Virus record (IMG/VR): IMGVR_UViG_3300043313_000488
Span: 1 to 42,629 of that record
Length of the DNA stretch: 42,629 bases
Source of the DNA: a virus
Direction: 5' to 3' (one strand)
Both the position numbers and the translations under genes were made by a program. Shown in pieces: positions 24,418-31,623 of the stretch. Each line of letters begins with the position of its first letter. The first letter of the stretch is position 1. The notes below the pieces were generated by a model. That model did not search any database. It was not told the DNA's origin and saw only the letters and a program-made list of their open reading frames with translations.

Positions 24418-24660
24418 ATGACCAGCGCTTTTCAGGGTCTCCTTGTCGCCAGCAGTTTGGTCGTGTTTCACGCCCCGGACGGCCACGAGGTTTACGTCAA
24501 CCCGGCCGAGATCACGATCCTGCACCAGAAGCTCAATACCAACAGGCAGGGCAACTTCGTCGAGAGCGCGTCCTGCATGATCAATACCAGCGACGGCAAG
24601 TTCGTCACTGTAATCGAAGACTGTATCAAGGTGCTCGACAGCATCAGGGGGGCGCAATGA
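24418..24660 (+). CDS. Small beta-rich protein, unknown
   Basis: The product is 80 aa from ATG 24418, with a G-run a few bases upstream; an in-frame ATG at 24391 lacks a good site. VVFHAPDGHEVYVNPAEITI has the shape of small phage proteins with a DGxxVYVNPxxI hairpin. The rest is FVESASCMINTSDGKFVTVI and EDCIKVLDSIRG. The fold is probably a small beta-barrel like other DG-VYVNP proteins; function unknown. Its stop overlaps the lipoprotein start by ATGA. Confidence 0.62.
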   Translation: MTSAFQGLLVASSLVVFHAPDGHEVYVNPAEITILHQKLNTNRQGNFVESASCMINTSDGKFVTVIEDCIKVLDSIRGAQ

Positions 24661-24830
24661 CAAAACTGGTCCTGTTCATACTTGCAGCCATCGCACTGGG
24701 CGGCTGCATGATCACCGACCGCGAGGCCACCTACTACACCCGGGCCGAGATCGACGCCATGGCGGCGCGTATCGAGTGCAGGACAATGGCGAGGACGATC
24801 GTGCAGATCTACCGCTGCGAGAACCGATGA
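24657..24830 (+). CDS. Small lipoprotein (57 aa)
   Basis: The product begins MTKLVLFILAAIALGGCMIT. A positively charged N-terminus, hydrophobic core and lipobox ALGGC (Cys17) indicate a signal-peptidase-II substrate anchored in the inner or outer membrane. The mature part is about 40 residues with two more Cys (RIECRTMA, IYRCENR). AGGGGG precedes the ATG by about 6 bases. Start and stop overlap the neighbouring genes by ATGA. It could be an outer-membrane spanin (Rz1-like) or a superinfection-exclusion lipoprotein; no inner-membrane spanin partner is adjacent. Confidence 0.75.
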   Translation: MTKLVLFILAAIALGGCMITDREATYYTRAEIDAMAARIECRTMARTIVQIYRCENR

Positions 24831-25321
24831 CCTGCATCCTTGGCATCGATCCCGGCAAGAGCGGCGCGTTCGCGATCATCTGCCTCGACACTCAGGACCG
24901 TGTCATTGTCGAGGACATGCCGCTCGTCGGCGGCGAGATCAATGCTCATGATTTCGCGGCCACCCTGCAAGAATACAAACCGGGCCTCGCCATGATCGAG
25001 AGCGTGGCCTCGATGCCGAAGCAGGGCGTCCGCTCGACGTTCAATTTTGGCGTCAGTTACGGCATGGTGCGCGGCGTCATTGCGGCGCTCAACATTCCAC
25101 TGGCATTCGTCAGCCCCGCCAAGTGGAAGAGGGCCTACGGCCTGTCAGCCGACAAGGAGGAGAGCCGCAAGCGCGCCATCCACGCCTTCCCGTGGAACGC
25201 CGAACTGTTCAAACGCAAGAAGGACCATGGCAGGGCCGAGGCGGCGCTGATCGCGCTGTATTGCCTGCACAGGAAGGTCGAGCGGGAATCACACTACGCA
25301 AGCATGAAAGCCGAAGCATGA
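24827..25321 (+). CDS. ruvC: RuvC-family Holliday junction endonuclease
   Basis: The product is 164 aa from ATG 24827, overlapping the lipoprotein stop. The RNase-H-like active site is complete: ILGIDPGKSGAFA (Asp8), LAMIESVASMPKQGVRSTF (Glu58), and KKDHGRAEAALIALY (Asp133, His134, Glu138). The SPAKWKRAYGL and DKEESRKRAIHAFP segments are typical of phage RuvC-like proteins. It should resolve branched replication and recombination intermediates before packaging. It is clustered with nuclease, methyltransferase and primase genes. Confidence 0.88.
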   Translation: MTCILGIDPGKSGAFAIICLDTQDRVIVEDMPLVGGEINAHDFAATLQEYKPGLAMIESVASMPKQGVRSTFNFGVSYGMVRGVIAALNIPLAFVSPAKWKRAYGLSADKEESRKRAIHAFPWNAELFKRKKDHGRAEAALIALYCLHRKVERESHYASMKAEA

Positions 25322-26049
25322 TCCAGACCTATCCCCGGCATTCGCCCTCGAGCCTGAACATGTTCGCGATGAGTCCCGCGCTTTTTGTCTTGGAGCGCGT
25401 CCTCAACCTCAAGCAGGTGGTGGGCGCACCGGCCCACCGCGGCACCGGCGTCGAGGCCGGCGTCGCAGTCGGCCTCAAAGATCCAAAGGCGTCCGACGAG
25501 GAGTGCATCGACGCCGCCTACATCGCCTACGACACCGCGTCGGCGCTGTCGCCCGACAGTCGCAAGGAAGCGTACCGCGAATCGATTCCCGGCATGGTTC
25601 GCCAAGCGCTCGAGGAGTTGCGGCCCTACGGGATTCCGACTGCGACGCAGGGCCTGATCGAGCAGACGATCGACGGCCTGAGCCTGCCGATCGTCGGCTA
25701 CTTCGACTTCATGTGGGAAAAGGACGGCCTGATTATCGATCTCAAGACCAGCGGAACGATGCCGTCCGCGATCAAGGCCGCACACGCGCGACAGGTGGCG
25801 TTCTACACCACGGACAATCAGGTCGGTTTGCTGACATACGTCACGCCGAAGAAGTGCTGCACCTACCAGCTCGAGCGGGCGCGCGAGCACAAGCAGGCGC
25901 TGATCAGGCTGGCGCGCAACGTCGAGCAGTTTCTCTCGCTGAGCGACGACCCGCTTTATTTTACGAGGATCACCGCGCCGGATCTGGATTCCTACCTGTG
26001 GTCCGCGCCGCACATGCGCGAGCTGGCCTATCAGTACTGGAAGATCTGA
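25318..26049 (+). CDS. PD-(D/E)XK nuclease (RecB/Cas4-like)
   Basis: The product is 243 aa from ATG 25318, overlapping the ruvC stop. The N-terminus has SPSSLNMFAMSPALFVLERV, as in Cas4/RecB-family nucleases (SxSxLxxFxxCPxxF). Active-site residues visible are Glu46 (HRGTGVEAG), Asp130 (VGYFDFMW), and Asp141/Lys143 (IIDLKTSG), followed by HARQVAFY. Two Cys (KKCCTY) occur late, but the four-Cys iron-sulfur set of Cas4 is not evident. It is a likely exonuclease for recombination, replication or host DNA degradation. Confidence 0.85.
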   Translation: MIQTYPRHSPSSLNMFAMSPALFVLERVLNLKQVVGAPAHRGTGVEAGVAVGLKDPKASDEECIDAAYIAYDTASALSPDSRKEAYRESIPGMVRQALEELRPYGIPTATQGLIEQTIDGLSLPIVGYFDFMWEKDGLIIDLKTSGTMPSAIKAAHARQVAFYTTDNQVGLLTYVTPKKCCTYQLERAREHKQALIRLARNVEQFLSLSDDPLYFTRITAPDLDSYLWSAPHMRELAYQYWKI

Positions 26050-26879
26050 TGAGTCATTACCTGCTGCCGGACGGCCACGTCCAGATCGCCTTTAGCGGCG
26101 GGCGCACGTCGGCCTTCATGTTGCACAAGATCCTTGAAGCTAACGGCAACCTGCCGGATCGGGTTGTGGTGTCGTTTCAGAACACCGGGCGGGAAATGCC
26201 GCAGACACTGGACTTCGTGCAGGAGGTCGGGGAGCGGTGGGGCGTCAATATCGTGTGGTTGGAATACCGCGCGACTGCTCCGTTCTATGAGCAAGTCAGC
26301 CACAACAGTGCATCACGCAACGGCGAGCCGTTCGAGGCTATGATTATCAAGAAAAATTACCTGCCAAACCAACAAGCACGTTTTTGCACTATTGAATTGA
26401 AAGTGCGAACTGCGAAGCGGTATTTGATGTCGCTGGGTTGGAAACACTGGACGAACTGTGTTGGTATTCGAGCCGACGAACCACATCGCTTGAACAAGCC
26501 TCCACCAAAGGATCGCTGGACAGTTTGGACACCCTTGGCCGAGGCAGACGTTGGCCGCCAGCATGTCACTGAATTCTGGAGCAGGCAGCCGTTCGATCTC
26601 CGTCTGCCGAATGTGAAAGGCAATTGCTGGCTTGGGAATTGCGACGGCTGTTTTCTCAAGTCCGAGGCCAGTGTTGCGGCCTTCACCCGGGACTACCCGG
26701 AGCGCGCGATCTGGTGGGAGCGCATGGAGGCGCTGATTTCACCGGCGACAGGGTCGGCAAACACGTTCTCGAAACGCTACGCGCGAAGCGACATGCGCCA
26801 GTACATGGAGCGTCAGGGTGATTGGGCGTTGTCGACCGAAGGCAGTCTTTGTCAAAAAGATCATGGGGAGTGTGTCTAA
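26049..26879 (+). CDS. PAPS-reductase-like PP-loop ATPase
   Basis: The product is 276 aa; the start overlaps the nuclease stop (TGATG). VQIAFSGGRTSAFML is a PP-loop (SGGxxS, residues 16-21). FQNTGREMPQTLDFV, QQARFCTIELKVR and CVGIRADEPHRL match the phage PAPS-reductase/alpha-hydrolase family. Cys113, Cys193, Cys198 and Cys201 (NCWLGNCDGCF) could hold an iron-sulfur cluster, as in DndC/APS-reductase relatives. Base composition dips toward AT at about 26280-26480, unlike the neighbours. A role in sulfur transfer to nucleic acid is possible, but no Dnd partner genes are seen; phage members of this family are mostly uncharacterised. Confidence 0.82.
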   Translation: MSHYLLPDGHVQIAFSGGRTSAFMLHKILEANGNLPDRVVVSFQNTGREMPQTLDFVQEVGERWGVNIVWLEYRATAPFYEQVSHNSASRNGEPFEAMIIKKNYLPNQQARFCTIELKVRTAKRYLMSLGWKHWTNCVGIRADEPHRLNKPPPKDRWTVWTPLAEADVGRQHVTEFWSRQPFDLRLPNVKGNCWLGNCDGCFLKSEASVAAFTRDYPERAIWWERMEALISPATGSANTFSKRYARSDMRQYMERQGDWALSTEGSLCQKDHGECV

Positions 26880-27049
26880 TGTCGGATATTCCTACACTCG
26901 AGGAGCGGCTGTCGGCGTGGCTGGTGTTTCTGGAATCGGAAAAAGCCGAAACCACACCCATCAACGCCATCATACTGCCTGACGGCAGCAAGTTGATCGA
27001 CGACGTGCGCTGGATGTTGCGAGTGCTGCGGGAAGAAGATGAAGCCTAA
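26879..27049 (+). CDS. Small acidic protein (56 aa), unknown
   Basis: The product begins MSDIPTLEERLSAWLVFLES and continues with a beta turn (AIILPDGSKLIDDVRWMLRV). The ATG overlaps the previous stop (TAATG) and GGAG is 8 bases upstream. Its end overlaps the methyltransferase start by 11 bases, so the three genes are a translational unit. No family is recognised. Confidence 0.62.
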   Translation: MSDIPTLEERLSAWLVFLESEKAETTPINAIILPDGSKLIDDVRWMLRVLREEDEA

Positions 27050-27674
27050 ACCGCAGAACACCACCCACGCCGTGATGGCGCAGCGCAACCCGGACGACAG
27101 GGACGCGCCCGACGACTTCCCGACGCCGCCTTGGGCAGTGCGGGCGCTGCTCGAGCACGTCATCGGCAAGGACAGCGTGAAAGACCTGAGCTGTCTGGAG
27201 CCGGCCTGCGGGCGCGGCTTTATGGCGTCGGTATTGTCGGAGTATTTCCTGTGCGTCGAGGCGTTCGATATCCATGATTACGGCTCCAATGATATCGCGG
27301 ACTACCTCAGTTATCCCGACGAAGACAGGTGTTACGACTGGGTGATTACCAATCCGCCGTTTCGCCTGACGGAAGAGTTCGTGTTGCGCTCTTTAGCCGT
27401 TGCCAGAATTGGCGTGGCGATGCTGACGCGCACGTCCTTCATCGAGAGCAAGGGGCGCTACAAGCGGCTGTTCAAGCCGTTTCCGCCGTCAGCCGTGGCG
27501 CAATTCACCGAGCGGGTGCCGATGGTCAAGGGCAGGCTCGACGGCAAGGCGTCGACCGCGACCAGCTACTGCTGGATCGTGTGGGACCGGCTGGCAGCGG
27601 GCGGCACGTCGCTGCAGTGGATACCGCCGTGCCGGAAATGGCTCGAGCGCCCGGAAGATTATGTGAATTTGTGA
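27039..27674 (+). CDS. DNA N6-adenine methyltransferase-like protein
   Basis: The product is 211 aa. SAM-binding motif I is CLEPACGRGFMASVL (residues 52-66) and catalytic motif IV is DWVITNPPFRL (residues 100-110; NPPF as in N6-adenine enzymes). The FPTPPWAVRALLEH entry is typical of small phage Dam-type enzymes, and SYCWIVWDR lies near the end. It should methylate phage DNA, protecting it from restriction or marking it for replication. Target sequence is unknown. Two hairpins follow the stop immediately. Confidence 0.85.
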   Translation: MKPKPQNTTHAVMAQRNPDDRDAPDDFPTPPWAVRALLEHVIGKDSVKDLSCLEPACGRGFMASVLSEYFLCVEAFDIHDYGSNDIADYLSYPDEDRCYDWVITNPPFRLTEEFVLRSLAVARIGVAMLTRTSFIESKGRYKRLFKPFPPSAVAQFTERVPMVKGRLDGKASTATSYCWIVWDRLAAGGTSLQWIPPCRKWLERPEDYVNL

Positions 27675-27718
27675 TTCCGGCATCAGCCGGAAGGCGTCGG
27701 CCCCGGCCATACGGGGCC
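27675..27718 (+). promoter_or_regulatory. Tandem hairpins between methyltransferase and SSB-like genes
   Basis: Hairpin 1 is TTCCGGC / ATCA / GCCGGAA at 27675-27692, starting right after the stop codon. Hairpin 2 is GGCCCCG / GCCATA / CGGGGCC at 27699-27718. Both stems are perfect 7-mers. Only ATTGTT follows, so termination would be partial; attenuation or mRNA stabilisation is likely. Confidence 0.65.
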
Positions 27719-27738
27719 ATTGTTGGAAAGTTAAAGCA

Positions 27739-28524
27739 ATGACAAATGGAAATGGTGTCAATCTTTTCGGGTTCTCAACAGAGCCGTCCTCTGGAGGTGA
27801 TTTTACACCAATAATAAAATTCGATTCCCGCGCCGGCCGGGTGTTCCGGATCGACCGGGTGCAGGACTTCAACGGCTACAACAACGAGCAGGTCGACATC
27901 ACGCACAATTTCCGCGCTGTGGTGGATTTTGAAAACGTCGAGGTCGGATGGATTAATTTTCCGATGGGCGGGACGCCGTCGTTCATGCTGGTGCCGATGG
28001 GTCAGCAACTGCCGCCGCGGCCGTCAGTCGACCACAAGAACGGCCTGCGCTTCATGATGAAACTGGACACGGTGTGCGGCGGCGAGAAGAAGGTCCGCGA
28101 GATCGCGAGCAGCGCCAAGGCGTTTCTCGGCGGCGTCGAGCAGATCTATGCCGAGTACCTGCGGCAGAAGGATTCCAATCCCGGCAAGTTGCCGGTGCTG
28201 GCCCTGACCGGGACGATGCCGATCGAAACCGGCACGGGAGCCAAGAAATCCACCAACTACCGGCCGAGCTTTCGCATCGAGGGTTGGGTGACCCGGCCGG
28301 CCGACCTGATTTATGTCCCGAAGGGGATGACTGCGCCGCAGGCCGCCTCGGTTGCACAGATGACGCCACAGAACGGCAACTATCCCCCGCCGCAGCAACA
28401 GGCCCCGCAACAGCCGCCGTGGGAGGGGTTCGCATCTCAGGCTGCGCCGCAGACCGGCGGTCAAGTGGTGAGCACACCTCCTGCCCGTAATCCACAGGCT
28501 AATCTCGACAGCGATTTCGGCTAG
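27739..28524 (+). CDS. Single-stranded DNA-binding-like protein
   Basis: The product is 261 aa. The beta-rich N-terminal two thirds (FDSRAGRVFRIDRVQDFNGY, FRAVVDFENVEVGWINFPMG, PSFMLVPMGQ, YRPSFRIEGWVTRPADLIYV) has an OB-like look. It is followed by a Pro/Gln linker and the acidic, aromatic end NLDSDFG. That architecture, beta domain plus disordered linker plus acidic tip with Phe, is characteristic of phage and bacterial SSBs. Its position just before the primase-helicase supports the call. I do not claim a specific family. Confidence 0.7.
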   Translation: MTNGNGVNLFGFSTEPSSGGDFTPIIKFDSRAGRVFRIDRVQDFNGYNNEQVDITHNFRAVVDFENVEVGWINFPMGGTPSFMLVPMGQQLPPRPSVDHKNGLRFMMKLDTVCGGEKKVREIASSAKAFLGGVEQIYAEYLRQKDSNPGKLPVLALTGTMPIETGTGAKKSTNYRPSFRIEGWVTRPADLIYVPKGMTAPQAASVAQMTPQNGNYPPPQQQAPQQPPWEGFASQAAPQTGGQVVSTPPARNPQANLDSDFG

Positions 28525-28574
28525 GCGAATCCGGAGCCGCGGGTTTAGGTTCAGGCTCGTCGGGTAGCTGACAT

Positions 28575-28613
28575 AAAAAAAGCCGGGGCGGTGCTAGCAC
28601 ACCGCCAACCGGC
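28575..28613 (-). terminator. Intrinsic terminator oriented on the minus strand
   Basis: GCCGG+GGCGGTG (28582-28593), loop CTAGCA, then CACCGCC (28600-28606), AA bulge and CCGGC (28609-28613) form a 12-bp stem. Seven A residues (28575-28581) lie on its left side, so a minus-strand transcript would end in seven U. On the plus strand no T-run follows. There is no minus-strand gene here. Confidence 0.75.
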
Positions 28614-28652
28614 GACCCGTCGTCATGTGTGATGCACTGAAACAGGTGAACT

Positions 28653-30944
28653 GTGGATATAGCCGCAAATAATGGACAAGGCAATGTGGTTAGTCTGCCG
28701 GTTCCAAACGCCGAGGCGATGCGGCAACACCTCGAGCATCTGTTCGGAGGCGACCTCGACGGCCACCACAATGGCCTGATCGAACTGGCGTGGACCGACA
28801 CCTTTCCCGGCAAGGACGGCAAGTACAAGCTCCGTCACGCCCTCATGTTCGGCACCGACCAGTTCGACGAGCTGATCGAGGAGGCCGTCCGCCGCAACAG
28901 TGTTGCATACTGCAACGTCTACATCGGCGCTGCGCTGCGTAAACCCGAGACCCCACCATTTGGCCGCGCCTCCGACGATGATGTTCTGGCGCTGACCTGC
29001 GCCTACGCCGACCTCGACGACGAGGGTGCCGGGGCCAACATGCCGCTGGATTGCAAGCCGACGATGCTGGTGGTCACCGGCCTCGCGCCACATGCCCGCA
29101 TGCAGTGCTGGTGGCGTCTGATCGATCCGGTTACCGACCCGGAGGAACTGAAATCCCTGATCAGGGGGATAGCCGTCACGATAGGCGGCGACGAGAGCGT
29201 CGTGAACCCGTCGCGGGTGATGCGGCTGGCGGGATCGATCGCGTGGGCACAGAAACCCGGCCGGCAGGTCGAGCTGACCAGCATCATGCCGCTTCGCGAC
29301 CCAAGCCAAGTCGTCTACGAGGTTCCCGAGCTGATGCGGCGGTTTCCGGTACCTGATCATAACCTGCTCATAACCGGTTATGAGCAATCAGCTCAAACCG
29401 CTCAAATCCCCCAGATCCCGGTCTCTTCCGGCCAGTTCGTGCAGGGCGAGGTGATTCGCGAGGCGACGGTCGTCGGCCTTCCCGGCAAGGTCGTCGACCA
29501 CCGCGACGTGTACATGCGCGATACGGCAGCGGCGGTGCTGATCCAGCTCATTGGCGAGAGCGGGCGGGTGCCGTCGCCGCAGGAGCTGGTCAATGCCGTC
29601 TGGGTGCAATACTCGGCCCAAGCCGACCTCAACAAGGCCGGCAAGGGCATCGAGGCGGTGATCGAGAAGTGCCGCTACACGCTGCGCAGGTTCGCGCAGG
29701 GGCGAATCAGCGGCTGCCGCAACATGGCGCAGGCGCAGGCGATCTACGCCCGCAAGAAGGCCAACGGCGGAATCCGGCCGTTGGCGATGTTGCCGCCGCC
29801 ATCGCCTCATCAGGGTATCGACCCGAATGAGTTCGGCACCGGCCCAATTGTGGAGATCCTGCCGCCGATCGACTGGCTCGATATGTCTAACTGGGACAAC
29901 GAGTCGGTCCCGGTGCGCAAGTGGGCGATACAGGACCGCGTCCCCCTCAATCAGGTCGGGTTGTTCTCGGGGGAGGGCGGTTCCGGCAAGTCGATCATCG
30001 AGCTGATGAAGAACGTCGCTCACGTCACCGGCACGGAGTGGCTCGGCTCGTTCCCGGAGCAGGGCGGGGCGTTCTATCTGGGAGCCGAGGACGAGGCCGA
30101 CGAGATCCACATCCGGCTGCACGACATCGCCAAGTCGGTGGGGGTGACGTTCAGGGAGCTGACCGAGCGCGGCCTCAAGGTTCTGCCGCTGCTCGGTCAG
30201 GACAGTATGCTCTGCGTCCAGAGCGGGCTGGGCGGCAACCGGGTCGAGGTCACGCCGCTGTACCGGCGGCTGTATCAGGCGGCCGGCGACCTCAAGCCCA
30301 AGAACATCTCGATCGACACCCTGTCGCGGGCGTTTGGCGGCGACGAGATCAACCGGGTGCAGGTCTACGCCTTCGCCATGCATATGCAGGCGCTGGCCAA
30401 GGTGGCGCAGGGTTCGGTGACTATTCTGGCGCATCCCAGCCTGACCGGCATCTCATCCGGCTCAGGGCTGTCCGGTTCGACGGCATGGCACGGCGCATTC
30501 CGGTTCCGGCAGTACCTGAAGGGAATCAGGGATGAGAACGCCGACCCGGCCGACGATGACCTGCGGCAGCTCGAGTTCAAGAAGAACCAGTACGGCCCGC
30601 AGGGGCGGCCGGTGATCCTGCGCTATCAGGATGGGCTGTTCGTCCCGATGGGTGGTGCGACCGACCCGGAGCGGGTGGCGCGCTCGGCCAAGGCCGAGGG
30701 TGTGTTCATGGCCGCAATGCGCAAGACCGCGGCCCGCGGCGACGAGGTCAGCCATAAACCGAAGTCGCAGCATTACGCGCCTAGGTTGTTCGTCGACGAT
30801 CAGGCGGCGCTCGATCTCAAGCTCAGGGAGCAGGAATTGGCGGACGCGATGAAGCGGTTGCTGACTGCTAAACGACTGCAGATCGAGACCTACAGTAAGA
30901 ACTGGAGACCACAAACGAGGCTGATTCTCAATCCGGGTTCCTGA
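28653..30944 (+). CDS. Bifunctional primase-helicase (PrimPol + RepA/DnaB-like ATPase)
   Basis: The product is 763 aa from GTG 28653, with AGGTG upstream. Residues about 40-240 resemble an archaeo-eukaryotic-type primase: catalytic Asp pair in CAYADLDDEG (Asp120, Asp122), MLVVTGLAPHARMQCWWRL, and VNPSRVMRLAGSIAW. Residues about 285-375 are a helical linker (MRDTAAAVLIQLIGE). Residues about 420-660 are a RecA-fold helicase: Walker A GEGGSGKS near residue 440, GAFYLGAEDEADEIHIRLHD, NISIDTLSRAFGGDE as Walker B-like, and SVTILAHPS. The chain ends in a charged helical domain. No replicative polymerase is found, so it must recruit the host enzyme. Confidence 0.85.
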   Translation: MDIAANNGQGNVVSLPVPNAEAMRQHLEHLFGGDLDGHHNGLIELAWTDTFPGKDGKYKLRHALMFGTDQFDELIEEAVRRNSVAYCNVYIGAALRKPETPPFGRASDDDVLALTCAYADLDDEGAGANMPLDCKPTMLVVTGLAPHARMQCWWRLIDPVTDPEELKSLIRGIAVTIGGDESVVNPSRVMRLAGSIAWAQKPGRQVELTSIMPLRDPSQVVYEVPELMRRFPVPDHNLLITGYEQSAQTAQIPQIPVSSGQFVQGEVIREATVVGLPGKVVDHRDVYMRDTAAAVLIQLIGESGRVPSPQELVNAVWVQYSAQADLNKAGKGIEAVIEKCRYTLRRFAQGRISGCRNMAQAQAIYARKKANGGIRPLAMLPPPSPHQGIDPNEFGTGPIVEILPPIDWLDMSNWDNESVPVRKWAIQDRVPLNQVGLFSGEGGSGKSIIELMKNVAHVTGTEWLGSFPEQGGAFYLGAEDEADEIHIRLHDIAKSVGVTFRELTERGLKVLPLLGQDSMLCVQSGLGGNRVEVTPLYRRLYQAAGDLKPKNISIDTLSRAFGGDEINRVQVYAFAMHMQALAKVAQGSVTILAHPSLTGISSGSGLSGSTAWHGAFRFRQYLKGIRDENADPADDDLRQLEFKKNQYGPQGRPVILRYQDGLFVPMGGATDPERVARSAKAEGVFMAAMRKTAARGDEVSHKPKSQHYAPRLFVDDQAALDLKLREQELADAMKRLLTAKRLQIETYSKNWRPQTRLILNPGS

Positions 30945-30977
30945 GGCTCCATATTGCTATGCAACAACAGCAAACCC

Positions 30978-31019
30978 ACCAACACCCACACCAACATGCC
31001 ACCAACATGCACCCCAACA
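30978..31019 (+). repeat. Iteron-like ACCAACA repeats
   Basis: ACCAACA occurs at 30978-30984, 30990-30996 and 31001-31007, and the variant CCCAACA at 31013-31019. Successive spacings are 12, 11 and 12 bases, about one helical turn. The strand here is nearly free of G and T. It lies immediately downstream of the primase-helicase gene. Confidence 0.65.
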
Positions 31020-31023
31020 TGTT

Positions 31024-31078
31024 CCCCCCCCTATAGCCCCCACCTGTTGGTGGTGGGGGCGAAGGTGTTGCGGGGGGG
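31024..31078. promoter_or_regulatory. Nested C/G-tract hairpin, possible origin element
   Basis: The inner stem GCCCCCACC (31036-31044) pairs with GGTGGGGGC (31052-31060). Its 7-base loop, TGTTGGT, is the exact reverse complement of the upstream ACCAACA iterons. An outer C8 tract (31024-31031) can pair with G7 at 31072-31078. No T-run follows, so a simple terminator is unlikely. Confidence 0.6.
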
Positions 31079-31097
31079 TTCGCGATATTGCAGTGCA

Positions 31098-31107
31098 GCA
31101 AAGGGAA
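31098..31107 (+). promoter_or_regulatory. Shared leader motif GCAAAGGGAA (copy 3)
   Basis: An exact copy of the 10-mer on the plus strand, 4 bases before the ATG at 31112. It is the only copy on the plus strand; the other three precede minus-strand genes. Confidence 0.75.
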
Positions 31108-31111
31108 CTAA

Positions 31112-31408
31112 ATGATGTACACTACGGCGAGACGGAATGTCGATACTGCTCTGGTCTGCCCAGACTGCGGCGGGGGGTGCCTTCATCAGGGCGCGGTTGC
31201 TGTCTTCATCAGGGACCATGAGGATGGTGAAGCTACAACCACAAGGATAGCTCCCCAAGCAATCAGCGTCACTCGTGGTGGGGAAGGTAACCCGAGTCGC
31301 CGGCGGGATGGCGTTACGATTGCCTTCTGGTGCGAGAACTGCACCCTCGACCGGGAACTGGCGATCTATCAGCACAAAGGCTCCACCTATCTGGAGTGGT
31401 TGCCATGA
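31112..31408 (+). CDS. Small zinc-ribbon-like protein
   Basis: The product is 98 aa, starting MMYTTARRNVDTALVCPDCG. Cys pairs CPDCGGGC (residues 16-23) and CENC (residues 74-77) form a plausible zinc ribbon around a beta-rich middle (TTTRIAPQAISVTRGGEGNP). This pattern (CPxCG ... RGGEGNPxxRRxG...FxCExC) is common in small proteins of rhizobial and actinobacterial phages. Nucleic-acid binding is possible. The start has the AAGGG site; ATGATG gives two adjacent starts, and the first is used here. Confidence 0.75.
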   Translation: MMYTTARRNVDTALVCPDCGGGCLHQGAVAVFIRDHEDGEATTTRIAPQAISVTRGGEGNPSRRRDGVTIAFWCENCTLDRELAIYQHKGSTYLEWLP

Positions 31409-31623
31409 CCCCTCCCCGCACCCCACCCCCCGACCTCCAGACCCTGATCATGGACCATGGCGGCTACGACCGGATTCCGCAGGATGCGTGGGATGCGTTC
31501 GAGCGGGACATGGAGGAGTGGAGATGCGAGTTGTGTCCTCCCCTTAGCCCGGAGGAGGAGAAACGACTCATCCGGGAGGCTGACAGGAAGGCGAAGCGCC
31601 TGCGCCGGGAGGGGGAGCGATGA
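31405..31623 (+). CDS. Small charged protein, unknown
   Basis: The product is 72 aa from ATG 31405 (ATGA overlap with the zinc-ribbon gene). Core motif PPDLQTLIMDHGGYDRIPQD followed by AWDAFERDMEEWR is common to small rhizobial phage proteins (GGYxxIPxxAWxxFDxxMxxW). The C-terminus is basic (RLIREADRKAKRLRREGER). No function is known. Confidence 0.7.
   Translation: MTPPRTPPPDLQTLIMDHGGYDRIPQDAWDAFERDMEEWRCELCPPLSPEEEKRLIREADRKAKRLRREGER

Noticed and set aside
29388-30434. Antisense frame of 348 codons opposite the primase-helicase
   Set aside because: Despite the minus-strand terminator at 28575-28613, the translated sequence shows only GC-shadow composition.
31024-31078. G/C-tract hairpin as an intrinsic terminator after the primase gene
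   Set aside because: No U-tract follows on either strand, and the loop matches the upstream iterons, which points to another role.
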